In this document: positions 1 to 7,126 of the stretch, one piece after another | Position numbering within the stretch: position 1 is the stretch's first letter | Layout of the letters: every line of letters starts with the position of its first letter | Assembly (NCBI GenBank): GCA_023475265.1 | Contig: JAMCWE010000002.1 | Coordinates: forward strand, 1 to 37,772 | Length of the DNA stretch: 37,772 nucleotides | DNA from: Bacteroidota bacterium | GTDB lineage: Bacteria > Bacteroidota > Ignavibacteria > Ignavibacteriales > Ignavibacteriaceae | Direction: 5' to 3' | Translations under genes and position numbers: made by a program | The notes under the pieces: model-generated | Seen by the model: the letters and a program-made list of their open reading frames with translations, nothing else | Told to the model about the DNA's origin: nothing | The model's database searches: none

Positions 1-113
1 TCAGTTACGATATTTGGCGTAATTTTTTTATGACAACTAATACAGTTATCTTCTTTCGCAAAAGTAGAGATAGGGATAATAAGTATCATTAGAATTATAG
101 AAATGTGTTTCAT
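1..113 (-). CDS. Multihaem cytochrome c, N-terminal part (runs off the left edge)
   Basis: Only the first 37 codons are in the window. They encode a signal peptide (MKHISIILMILIIPISTFA) followed at once by a haem c site, CISCH, and then KKITPNIV. A CxxCH just after the signal peptide followed by a (K/E)xTPxIV stretch resembles the start of octahaem cytochromes of the hydroxylamine oxidoreductase / tetrathionate reductase type, but that is an inference from about 18 mature residues. An AGAGGAA ribosome-binding site lies just upstream of the ATG at 113. The gene is divergent from the ArsR-rhodanese operon, so the 114-281 gap holds promoters for both directions. Confidence 0.6.
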   Translation of the reverse strand, partial: MKHISIILMILIIPISTFAKEDNCISCHKKITPNIVT

Positions 114-236
114 TGTAATTCCTCTTACAATATATAATTTTAATATAAACAGACTAATTTGTCCGATAAAATATAGGCATGCTTAGATTAATTTTCAACT
201 TTTATATTTTTTACTTGATATTAAATTGTGATGTTT

Positions 237-266
237 GTATTATTCAATTGTTCAATTGAATAATAC
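237..266. promoter_or_regulatory. Perfect 14-bp inverted repeat, probable ArsR operator
   Basis: GTATTATTCAATTG (237-250) is followed by TT and then by its exact reverse complement (253-266). It ends 15 bases before the start codon of the ArsR-rhodanese gene. Long, near-perfect inverted repeats with an ATTCAA/TTGAAT core are typical ArsR-family operators, so autoregulation of the downstream operon is likely. Confidence 0.8.
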
Positions 267-281
267 ATTTAGTTAATCTTT

Positions 282-944
282 ATGACCGGAAGAGAATTTA
301 AGGATATTACATTCCAGCAACTGGCAAACATAGCCACTGCTTTCGCAAGTCCAAAACGACTTGAAATATTAGACCTTCTTTCACAAGGCGAAAAAGATGT
401 TGACTCTTTAACTAAAGAGACAAATATGAATTTTGCAAACACATCGCGACATCTGCAAATCCTAAAGAATGTAAAGATTGTCCAAAGCAGAAAAGAAGGT
501 ATTCGTGTAATCTATTTCCTTGCGTCTGATGAAGTAATAAAATACTGGAAGAGCTTGCAAACTCTCGCAGAAAAAAGCACCGCCGAATTAAGAGAAGCTG
601 TCAAATCATTCCTTGAAGAAAGAAGTGTGTTGGAACCTATATCTTTAAAAGAATTGCAGTCAAAAATTAAAAAAAGTGATATTACTATAATTGACGTAAG
701 ACCGAAAGAAGAATACATCAATGGTCATTTGCCCGGCGCAGTCTCTGTACCAATGTCCGAGCTAAAAAGTAAAATAAAAAACTTGCCAGCCGGTAAAGAG
801 ATTATTGCTTACTGCCGTGGTAAATATTGTGTTATGGCTCCGGAAGCGGCAAAAATTTTAACCGGAAAAGGATTTAAAACAACAATCCTACAAGAAGATG
901 TAAATTCATGGCGCTTTGCCGGATTAAAAATTGAAACTAATTAA
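282..944 (+). CDS. ArsR-family winged-helix regulator fused to a rhodanese domain
   Basis: Residues about 10-95 form an ArsR-type winged helix (SPKRLEILDLL, then the recognition region NTSRHLQILK). Residues about 120-215 form a rhodanese domain (IIDVRPKEEYINGHLPGA), with the active-site loop YCRGKYC giving Cys178 and a second Cys183. The DNA-binding half has no cysteine, so the usual ArsR metal-thiolate site is absent; the likely sensor is the rhodanese cysteine, reacting with persulfide or a similar sulfur species. This is inferred from the fold and from the sulfide:quinone-reductase-like gene two genes downstream. It is the first gene of a tightly spaced operon and has a perfect palindrome just upstream. 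Confidence 0.88.
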   Translation: MTGREFKDITFQQLANIATAFASPKRLEILDLLSQGEKDVDSLTKETNMNFANTSRHLQILKNVKIVQSRKEGIRVIYFLASDEVIKYWKSLQTLAEKSTAELREAVKSFLEERSVLEPISLKELQSKIKKSDITIIDVRPKEEYINGHLPGAVSVPMSELKSKIKNLPAGKEIIAYCRGKYCVMAPEAAKILTGKGFKTTILQEDVNSWRFAGLKIETN

Positions 945-966
945 TCATTAACTTAGGATATTTATT

Positions 967-1251
967 ATGAGTTCCAAATCAAATGAATTAATTGCCGGGC
1001 TTTTTTCCGATTCTGAAAATATACAAATATTATGTTCAATTTATGAAAATGAAGTTACGGCGGACTCAATCGCCAATCTTTTAAATTTAAATGAAGAAGA
1101 AGTGACAAAGAAATTGGAATTACTCTATAATAAGTCTCTCGTTAAACGCAAACAAAAAGGAAATGGCATTGTCTACAGCTTAGCCAATCCAAAAGTTTGC
1201 GATTATATTTTGATGTTAAGAGATTCAGTTCAACTCATTAACCATACCTAA
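967..1251 (+). CDS. Small ArsR-like winged-helix regulator
   Basis: This 94-residue protein has a helix-turn-helix at about residues 28-60 (TADSIANLLNLNEEEVTKKLELL) and a wing (LVKRKQKGNGIVYSLAN), which is the layout of an ArsR/MarR-type winged helix. It starts 23 bases after the ArsR-rhodanese gene with a weak AGGATATTT leader and ends 12 bases before the flavoprotein gene, so the three are almost certainly cotranscribed. Its only cysteine is in the C-terminal helix (PKVCDY). The ligand cannot be read from sequence. It may work with, or antagonise, the rhodanese-fused regulator. Confidence 0.75.
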   Translation: MSSKSNELIAGLFSDSENIQILCSIYENEVTADSIANLLNLNEEEVTKKLELLYNKSLVKRKQKGNGIVYSLANPKVCDYILMLRDSVQLINHT

Positions 1252-1262
1252 GGATAAAGACC

Positions 1263-2546
1263 ATGCAAAACAAAAAGATAGTTATTCTTGGCGGAGGAAT
1301 AGGAGGTATAGTAATTGCAAATCATCTTGCAAAATTACTTCCGCAGGAAATAGAACTTGTCTTGATTGAAAAAAATAAACTGCATTCCTTTCCAGCATCT
1401 TATTTATGGTTAATGGTAAATAAAAGAAAGCCTCAGCAGATTACTTCGCAAGTGAGCGAACTTGTTAATAAACGGGTAAATATTTTATATGAAAAAGTAA
1501 CTGAAATTAATGCGGCAAATAAAATTGTTGTTACTGAAAGCAATAAAATTGATTTCGATTACCTGGTTATTGCTCTTGGCGCCGAACTGGATAAAACGCA
1601 TTTCGATAAACAGCAATTCGGCATCCATAATTTTTTTACAATGGAAGGCGCTGAAAAATTAAAAGATGCACTGAAAAATTTTGAAGGCGGAAATGTTTCA
1701 CTTGTTGTTTCTTCACTTCCGTACAAATGTCCGGGAGCTCCTTATGAAGGCGCGATGCTGATAGCTGATTTTCTAAACAAGCGTAAATTAAAAAAAACAG
1801 TAACAATAAATCTTTACACGCCTGAACCGCAGCCGCTGCCCGTTGCCGGTCCCGAACTTGGAAATTCTGTTAAAGAAATTTTACTCTCTAAAGGAATTGG
1901 TTTCCATCCGCAGAATCAATTGACTTCTATTGATTACAATGAAAGAAAAATTGAATTCGCTTCAGGTAATTCAATTAACTATGATTTATTGGTTTTAATT
2001 CCATCGCATAAAGCGCCGGAAGTAATTACTAAATCGGGGCTTGTTGATGAATCAGTCTTACCTGCCATGCCTAACGGCAGGCAAGCCGGACAGACAGGTT
2101 GGTTATCTGTTGATAAAGATACGCTTCAAACAAAGTTTGTGGACATATATGCAATTGGAGACGTTACTTCAATTGCAATTCCCGGCAGATGGCATCCCGA
2201 CAAACCAATGAAGCTTCCGAAAGCCGGTGTGTTTGCACATTCTCAAGCATTAACTGTCGCTGAAATCATTTCTTCAAAAATTATTGGTAGAGAAACAAAG
2301 GAAAATTTCTGCGGCGATGGTTTTTGTATGCTCGAAGTGGGCGAAGATTTAGCCGGTTTTGCTTATGGCGATTTTTACGCTTTACCTCATCCGGATGTTA
2401 AGTTAAAACGTCTTGGTAAAATTTGGCACTGGGGCAAAGTCCTTTTCGAAAAGTGGTGGCTTTCACCTTATGGTTTGAGAAAATCATTTTACAAAACTAT
2501 GATAGAATTAGGCGCTAAAATTTTAAGAATACCTTTAAGTTTATGA
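1263..2546 (+). CDS. Sulfide:quinone oxidoreductase-like FAD-dependent NAD(P)-disulfide family protein
   Basis: An N-terminal FAD-binding GGGIGG (residues 10-15) and a second flavin motif YAIGDV (about 296-301) place it in the pyridine-nucleotide disulfide oxidoreductase superfamily. Cys156 in KCPGAPYEG and Cys350/Cys355 in FCGDGFCMLEVG match the redox cysteines of sulfide:quinone reductases, which oxidise sulfide to polysulfide at the membrane and pass electrons to quinone. The C-terminus (WHWGKVLFEKWW) could be the amphipathic membrane anchor. Residues about 265-279 look like an extra in-frame peptide encoded by a GC-rich palindrome at 2061-2099. The stop codon overlaps the next start (ATGA). 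It could instead be a related NADH dehydrogenase-like flavoprotein. Confidence 0.8.
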   Translation: MQNKKIVILGGGIGGIVIANHLAKLLPQEIELVLIEKNKLHSFPASYLWLMVNKRKPQQITSQVSELVNKRVNILYEKVTEINAANKIVVTESNKIDFDYLVIALGAELDKTHFDKQQFGIHNFFTMEGAEKLKDALKNFEGGNVSLVVSSLPYKCPGAPYEGAMLIADFLNKRKLKKTVTINLYTPEPQPLPVAGPELGNSVKEILLSKGIGFHPQNQLTSIDYNERKIEFASGNSINYDLLVLIPSHKAPEVITKSGLVDESVLPAMPNGRQAGQTGWLSVDKDTLQTKFVDIYAIGDVTSIAIPGRWHPDKPMKLPKAGVFAHSQALTVAEIISSKIIGRETKENFCGDGFCMLEVGEDLAGFAYGDFYALPHPDVKLKRLGKIWHWGKVLFEKWWLSPYGLRKSFYKTMIELGAKILRIPLSL

Positions 2547-2674
2547 AGACTGCTGCTTTCAATGAATTTGCTTCGGAGTATGATAGTTGGTTTGACACGC
2601 ATACTTTTGCATATCAATCAGTATTATCCGCCTTAGCTCGCCAAGGGCGAGACAGGTCAGCAATTAAACAATAA
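2543..2674 (+). pseudogene. Truncated SAM methyltransferase N-terminus ending in a palindromic repeat
   Basis: An ATGA overlap with the flavoprotein gene starts a 43-codon frame. Its first 28 residues (FNEFASEYDSWFDTHTFAYQ region) match the beginning of class I SAM methyltransferases of the YDxWF type. The similarity stops where a GC-rich inverted repeat begins (CTCGCC at 2637-2642, GGCGAG at 2646-2651). The frame then runs through the repeat and ends. The SAM-binding domain is missing, so the gene is almost certainly a remnant left by a deletion between the repeat and the OsmC gene. Confidence 0.7.
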
Positions 2675-2693
2675 TAATTAAGGAGATATAAGT

Positions 2694-3227
2694 ATGAACA
2701 AAATTAATAACGTAAATATAGAAGGCGTTCAAGCATTCGAAACACAACTTAAAAACAATCCTTCTGAGGCAAGAAGAACTCAAGGAATCGAGGGCGAGTG
2801 GATTCTTCAAGAAGGCAGCGCGCAATTTGTTTCAAAAATAAAATTTGAAAATGGAGAAACAGAATTCATTGTTGACAACCCGACATTTATGGGCGGAAGC
2901 GGATCTTATCCGGGACCAATGCACTACTGCTTTTACGGATTAGCTTCATGCTATACCGGAACATTTGCAACTATGGCTGCTATGCTCGGTATAAAATTAA
3001 AAAAGCTAACCACAAAGGTTGAAGCCGATCTGAATTTTTCAAAAGTATTCGGCATTAGTGAAGAGCCAATTATGGAAGAGGTTCGTGTTAAACTAACCGT
3101 AGTAAGCGATGATCCAATAGAAAAAATAAAACAAGCTGAAGAGCTGGCTTTGCAGCGGTGCCCGGTGGTATTTACTCTAAAGAATCCGGTTAAGTTAGTT
3201 CCGTCTTTAGAAATATCGAATGAATAA
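2694..3227 (+). CDS. OsmC family protein (copy 1)
   Basis: This 177-residue protein carries the OsmC/Ohr two-cysteine pattern: Cys86 in LASCYTG and Cys156 in LQRCPVV, with an extra Cys79 in HYCFYG. Such proteins reduce hydroperoxides or handle reactive sulfur species with paired thiols in the cytoplasm. A strong AAGGAGATATAAGT leader precedes the ATG. It sits in the sulfur-stress operon, which favours a thiol/persulfide detoxification role. A near-identical paralogue, with about 22 differences in 177 residues by hand count, lies inverted at 9459-9992, and a decayed third copy at 10501-10637. Confidence 0.88.
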   Translation: MNKINNVNIEGVQAFETQLKNNPSEARRTQGIEGEWILQEGSAQFVSKIKFENGETEFIVDNPTFMGGSGSYPGPMHYCFYGLASCYTGTFATMAAMLGIKLKKLTTKVEADLNFSKVFGISEEPIMEEVRVKLTVVSDDPIEKIKQAEELALQRCPVVFTLKNPVKLVPSLEISNE

Positions 3228-3233
3228 TTTGAC

Positions 3234-3803
3234 ATGAAGATAAGAGACAGCGGAATGCCGGAAGAAACCTACTGGGAAACTTTTTTCAATCCACAGTACA
3301 TTTTTTCGCAGCTTCAATTAGATAATAAAATTAATGACGCAGCAGAATTTGGCTCCGGCTATGGAACTTTTACAATTCCAGCAGCAAAAATTATAAAAGG
3401 AAATTTGCATGCCTTTGATATAGAGCCGGAAATGATTTCTATTCTTAAAGAAAAGCTAAGTAAAGAAAAAATTTCTAATGTCAAAGTTCATCAAGCTGAC
3501 TTTGTAAAAGAAGGAACAAAGCTTAGAGATGAATCGGTTGATTACGCAATACTCTTTAACATTCTTCATGCAGAAAATCCCGTATCGTTATTGAAGGAAG
3601 CTTATCGCATCTTAAAACATAACGGCAAAGCCGGTATCATTCATTGGATTTATTCTGACGCAACTCCTCGCGGACCTTCTCTTGATATTAGACCGAAGCC
3701 GGAACAATGTATCGAATGGCTGAAGCAATCTGGCTTCAAACTTGGCAGTGAAGTAATTCAATTGCCGCCTTATCATTACGGAATTGTGGGAGTAAAAAGA
3801 TGA
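3234..3803 (+). CDS. Class I SAM-dependent methyltransferase
   Basis: The Rossmann motif I EFGSGYGTFTIPAA (about residues 39-52), the acidic motif II AFDIEPEM and a post-motif DYAILFNILHAENP identify a class I methyltransferase of about 189 residues. It follows OsmC by six bases and so belongs to the same operon. The substrate is unknown; small-molecule thiol, metalloid or selenite/tellurite methylation would fit the context but is only inference. The deleted methyltransferase stub at 2543-2674 appears to be a different family member rather than its missing start. Confidence 0.8.
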   Translation: MKIRDSGMPEETYWETFFNPQYIFSQLQLDNKINDAAEFGSGYGTFTIPAAKIIKGNLHAFDIEPEMISILKEKLSKEKISNVKVHQADFVKEGTKLRDESVDYAILFNILHAENPVSLLKEAYRILKHNGKAGIIHWIYSDATPRGPSLDIRPKPEQCIEWLKQSGFKLGSEVIQLPPYHYGIVGVKR

Positions 3804-3805
3804 TT

Positions 3806-3835
3806 CATGGCAGCATGCAATCATGCTCAGCCATG
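3806..3835 (+). terminator. CATG-rich hairpin after the methyltransferase
   Basis: CATGGC-AGCATG (3806-3817) pairs with CATGCT-CA-GCCATG (3822-3835) around a CAAT loop, with a two-base bulge. It begins 3 bases after the methyltransferase stop. It lacks a clear T tract, so it may attenuate or protect the transcript rather than terminate it. Confidence 0.4.
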
Positions 3836-3912
3836 CATCCATACTTCTAATTTTATTTTAACAAATTATTATAACTATATAAACAAACTAATAATTAAAT
3901 TGGAGAACATTC

Positions 3913-4266
3913 ATGAAATATCTTATCATCATCAATGATGCACCTTACGGAACCGAAAAAGCATACAACGCACTTCGCCTTGCTATGACTATTCAAAAGG
4001 ACTTCCCGGAAAACGAAGTAAGAATTTTTCTTATGGCTGATGCAGCTACATGTGCCTTGCCAAACCAGAATACAGCTTCCGGTTATTATAGCATTGAGCG
4101 TATGCTTAAATCGGTATTGAACAAAGGCGGGCAAGTAAAAATATGCGGCACTTGTGCTGATGCAAGAGGAATAAAAAATCTTCCGCTAATTGAAGGCGCA
4201 CAAATCAGCACCATGGCAGAGCTAACTCAATGGACAATCGACTCTGATAAAGTAATTACATTTTAA
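3913..4266 (+). CDS. DsrE/DsrF-like small sulfur-relay protein
   Basis: This 117-residue protein has the DsrE/F fold signature: a β-strand start KYLIIINDAPYGTEKAYNALR, a FLMADAATCALPNQ loop (Cys47) and the conserved KICGTCADARG segment (Cys78, Cys81). Proteins of this family carry sulfur as persulfide or form small oligomers in sulfur trafficking. A GGAGAACATTC leader precedes the ATG. Together with a flavoprotein of sulfide:quinone-reductase type and a rhodanese regulator upstream, this supports a sulfane-sulfur handling operon. The exact partner is unknown. Confidence 0.82.
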   Translation: MKYLIIINDAPYGTEKAYNALRLAMTIQKDFPENEVRIFLMADAATCALPNQNTASGYYSIERMLKSVLNKGGQVKICGTCADARGIKNLPLIEGAQISTMAELTQWTIDSDKVITF

Positions 4267-4278
4267 AGAGGAGAAGAT

Positions 4279-4722
4279 ATGCTTAAATATTTAATTACGA
4301 CTTTGTTCCCCTCTCAAAAAATGATTGATATGTTTACATACAAAATAATTTCAAATCAATCCATAGATAGGGTTGCCGATAAAGTTCAAACGCAATGCGA
4401 CAATTATAAGTTTGCATTACTTAAAACTTATAACTATCATGAAATTGTCGAGAGCAAAGGTTTTCCAATAAAAAGGAAAGTTTACATTTACGAAATTTGC
4501 CAGGCAAAAACCGCTTCGCTTATGCTTACGGATTATCCTAATTTTTCAATCTTTATGCCTTGCAAAATAGCAATTTACGAACATAACGGTAAAACAATTA
4601 TTTCAACTATGGATATGAGCATCATGCTTAAAGCGGTTAAACCTAATAATGAATTATATAAAAATGCAGTCTTATTATTTAATACATTAAAATCCTTAAT
4701 GACTAACTTAGCCGAAAATTAA
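4279..4722 (+). CDS. DUF302 family protein
   Basis: The central block YHEIVESKGFPIKRKVYIYEIC followed by FMPCKIAIYEHNGKT matches DUF302, a small α/β domain of unknown biochemical role found near sulfur-oxidation and metal genes. Cysteines lie at about residues 38, 74 and 95. An AGAGGAGAAGAT leader gives a confident start 12 bases after the DsrE-like gene. It is the last intact gene of the operon. Confidence 0.78.
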   Translation: MLKYLITTLFPSQKMIDMFTYKIISNQSIDRVADKVQTQCDNYKFALLKTYNYHEIVESKGFPIKRKVYIYEICQAKTASLMLTDYPNFSIFMPCKIAIYEHNGKTIISTMDMSIMLKAVKPNNELYKNAVLLFNTLKSLMTNLAEN

Positions 4723-4764
4723 TGAGTCCATTCATCTTATTCTAACCTCGGTAAGATTGCTTGA

Positions 4765-4914
4765 GCCAGCGCTTATCAGCCGCTGCAGCAAATTGCTCTA
4801 GGACTAAATTACAAAATCGAAAATGATTTATATCTAACCGGAAGCGGCGCGTCTGGCTTAAGCAATTTTTCTCCGGCATACACTTTTTCTGTTGGCGTTA
4901 GGGCTGGAATATAA
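4765..4914 (+). pseudogene. C-terminal remnant of an outer-membrane β-barrel protein
   Basis: A 49-codon frame reads QQIALGLNYKIENDLYLTGS, then GASGLSNFSPAYTFSVG and ends VRAGI-stop. Alternating hydrophobic strands with a final aromatic/hydrophobic strand are typical of the end of an outer-membrane barrel. An in-frame stop lies immediately upstream at 4762-4764 and there is no start codon or barrel body, so this is a leftover tail. It separates the sulfur operon from the metal ATPases. Confidence 0.6.
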
Positions 4915-4985
4915 TTGTTATAGAAATAAATTCCCTCTTCTAAAAAGAATTCAAGAAAAACTGCACCTGATTTCGGCTTATGAAA

Positions 4986-7109
4986 TTATTTCATCACCCT
5001 CATCGCATTCAATATTGCAATTATAGCCACACCCATATCTCCGAAGACAGCTTCCCACATTGTGGCAACTCCAAAAGCGCCGAGTAGTATAAAGAATAAT
5101 TTTACTCCCATTGCAAAGCCGATGTTCTGCCAAACAATTTTTCTTGTTCGTCTTGCAACTTCGATTGATTTTACAACCTGCATTGGCGAATCCGTCATCA
5201 GTACAATGTCTGCTGTTTCAACTGCTGCATCAGAACCAAGTGCGCCCATCGCTATTCCAACATCTGCGCGGGCAATTACCGGCGCATCGTTAATACCATC
5301 TCCAACAAATGCAACTTTCCCATCGTGCATAGTACTTAATAATTTTTCGATATGCTCAACCTTGTTTTCCGGCAACAATTCAGAGTAAAATTCTTTTATA
5401 CCAAGTTTCTTTGCATAGGCTTCAGCGGCGCTTTTGTTATCGCCGGTAAGCATAACGGTATTTACTTTTAGTTTGTGAAGCTCTGTAATGGTTTCGGCGG
5501 CTTCTTCTTTTAGTGAATCGGATATTACAATGTAGCCCGCATATTTTTTATTTATAGCAATGTGAACAACTGTTCCTTCAACATCGCATTTGTCGTGTTC
5601 AATATTTTCAAGATGAAGCAGCTTATCGTTTCCAACCATAATTTCATCGGAATTTACTTTTGCATGAATGCCCTGACCAGAAATTTCTTTCACTTCTAAA
5701 ATCTCATCCCTATTAAATCGGGATTGAATTTTATTTTTATAAGCATCCAGAATTGATTTGGCAATTGGATGATTTGAGTTTGCTTCAGCATAAGCAGCAT
5801 ATTTAAGAATATCTTCTTCTTTATATCCGTCCCGATTTATCGGGACTATTTCTGTAACTTTGAATTCGCCTTTAGTTAAGGTTCCGGTTTTATCAAACAC
5901 AACAGTTTTTATTTTTGTAAGCGCATCAAGATAGTTTGAACCTTTTACTAAAATTCCTCTTCGTGAAGCTCCTCCGATTCCACCAAAGTATCCAAGCGGA
6001 ATGCTGATTACCAAAGCACAAGGACAAGAAATTACAAGAACAACCAACGCTCTGTAAATCCAGCCTACCTGTCCGGTAGGCAGGTCGGTAAAAGTTTGTC
6101 CAGCCAAAAACAACGGTGGAATAACTGCAAGAAGCAAAGCACCAATTACAACAACCGGAGTGTAGTATCGTGCAAATGTTGTTATGAATTTTTCCGTCTC
6201 TGCTTTTTTGCCGCTTGCATTTTCTACTAATTCTAAAATCTTTGAAATGGATGATTCACCAAATTCTTTCGTTACTTCAATTGTCAGCATCCCGCTCTTA
6301 TTAATCATACCGGCTAAAACTGTTTCGCTTTCTTTTACCGCTCTTGGAACCGATTCACCGGTGAGTGCTGAAGTATCAACAAAAGAATTTCCTTCTTTAA
6401 TTATTCCATCCAAAGGAATTTTTTCTCCTGGCTTCACAACAATTATTTGCCCGGGATGAACTTCTGTTGGTGAAATTCTTTTAACATCGCCGTTGATTTT
6501 CAAGTTCGCATAATCCGGTCTGATTTCTAATAATGACTTAACTGATTTGCGTGAGCGATTGACCGCAATATCCTGAAACAATTCTCCAACAACATAAAAC
6601 AACATAACAGTTACCGCTTCCGGCATTGCATCAATTGCAATCGCACCGGCTGTTGCAATCGTCATTAGGAAATGCTCGTTAAATACTTTTCCTTTAGTAA
6701 TACTTCTAAAGGCGCCTCTTAATACGCCCCAGCCGCTGATTAAATATGCTGGAAGAAAAACTAAATATTCTGCAATATGGTAAGGAGTATTATGAATCAG
6801 CTTCTCAAAGATTAGCCCAACAGCCAGCAACAGAACAGTTAGAAATATTCTTATTAATTCGTCTTTATTTTCCTTCAGAATATTTTTTGATTCTACCGGT
6901 TTCTCGTTTTGCATCTCTTCCACAATTACTTCCGGTTCAATCTCTTTTATTTTTTGTTTCACTTCTTCAATGTCCGGCGTATCAATCTGCAGAGTTGAGT
7001 TTGCAAAATTCACGGAGACAAACTTAACCTGCTCAAGCTTTGCAACGCCTTCTTCTATCTTTGCCGCGCACGAAGCGCAATCAATATTTTTAAGCTGATA
7101 TTTTTTCAT
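4986..7109 (-). CDS. cadA: Zn/Cd/Pb-type heavy-metal P-type ATPase (CadA/ZntA-like)
   Basis: Order of parts: N-terminal HMA domain with CASC (Cys11, Cys14), actuator loop TGES (250-253), transmembrane CPC at 362-364 (SCPCALVIS), phosphorylation site DKTGTLTKG with Asp406, the HP motif in SNHPIAKS (about 447), VMLTGDN and GDGINDAP. The CPC context, a Lys in GVKLFF and an Asp in FGDMGVAI near the end match the Zn/Cd/Pb exporting P1B-2 group rather than copper pumps. It would pump metal out of the cytoplasm. Three short extra peptides (LPTGQVG at 343-349; NRD at about 425 and 466) coincide with DNA palindromes. It lies 17 bases downstream of the second ATPase in the CsoR operon. Confidence 0.93.
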   Translation of the reverse strand: MKKYQLKNIDCASCAAKIEEGVAKLEQVKFVSVNFANSTLQIDTPDIEEVKQKIKEIEPEVIVEEMQNEKPVESKNILKENKDELIRIFLTVLLLAVGLIFEKLIHNTPYHIAEYLVFLPAYLISGWGVLRGAFRSITKGKVFNEHFLMTIATAGAIAIDAMPEAVTVMLFYVVGELFQDIAVNRSRKSVKSLLEIRPDYANLKINGDVKRISPTEVHPGQIIVVKPGEKIPLDGIIKEGNSFVDTSALTGESVPRAVKESETVLAGMINKSGMLTIEVTKEFGESSISKILELVENASGKKAETEKFITTFARYYTPVVVIGALLLAVIPPLFLAGQTFTDLPTGQVGWIYRALVVLVISCPCALVISIPLGYFGGIGGASRRGILVKGSNYLDALTKIKTVVFDKTGTLTKGEFKVTEIVPINRDGYKEEDILKYAAYAEANSNHPIAKSILDAYKNKIQSRFNRDEILEVKEISGQGIHAKVNSDEIMVGNDKLLHLENIEHDKCDVEGTVVHIAINKKYAGYIVISDSLKEEAAETITELHKLKVNTVMLTGDNKSAAEAYAKKLGIKEFYSELLPENKVEHIEKLLSTMHDGKVAFVGDGINDAPVIARADVGIAMGALGSDAAVETADIVLMTDSPMQVVKSIEVARRTRKIVWQNIGFAMGVKLFFILLGAFGVATMWEAVFGDMGVAIIAILNAMRVMK
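5706..5722. repeat. CCCGAT-type palindrome inside the ATPase gene
   Basis: ATCCC...GGGAT arms flank an AT-rich centre. On the coding strand the element is read in frame and contributes SRFNRD to the nucleotide-binding domain. It resembles the perfect palindrome at 5829-5846. Confidence 0.5.
5829..5846. repeat. Perfect 8-bp inverted repeat GTCCCGAT-TT-ATCGGGAC inside the ATPase gene
   Basis: GTCCCGAT (5829-5836) and ATCGGGAC (5839-5846) are perfect arms with a 2-base centre. The element is translated as VPINRD in a surface loop just before the HP helix region, where family members have a shorter loop. Confidence 0.65.
6063..6085. repeat. GCCTACC/GGTAGGC palindrome translated as LPTGQVG in the ATPase
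   Basis: GCCTACC (6063-6069), loop TGTCC, then GGTAGGC (6075-6081) followed by AGGT. On the coding strand it reads LPTGQVG, placed between transmembrane segments near PPLFLAGQTF and WIYRALVV, where relatives continue without these residues. Confidence 0.7.
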
Positions 7110-7126
7110 GAAGTTTTTTCTATTTA

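Noticed and set aside
3612-4134. Leftward open frames opposite the methyltransferase and DsrE-like genes
   Set aside because: They are antisense shadows of well-supported rightward genes with proper ribosome-binding sites.
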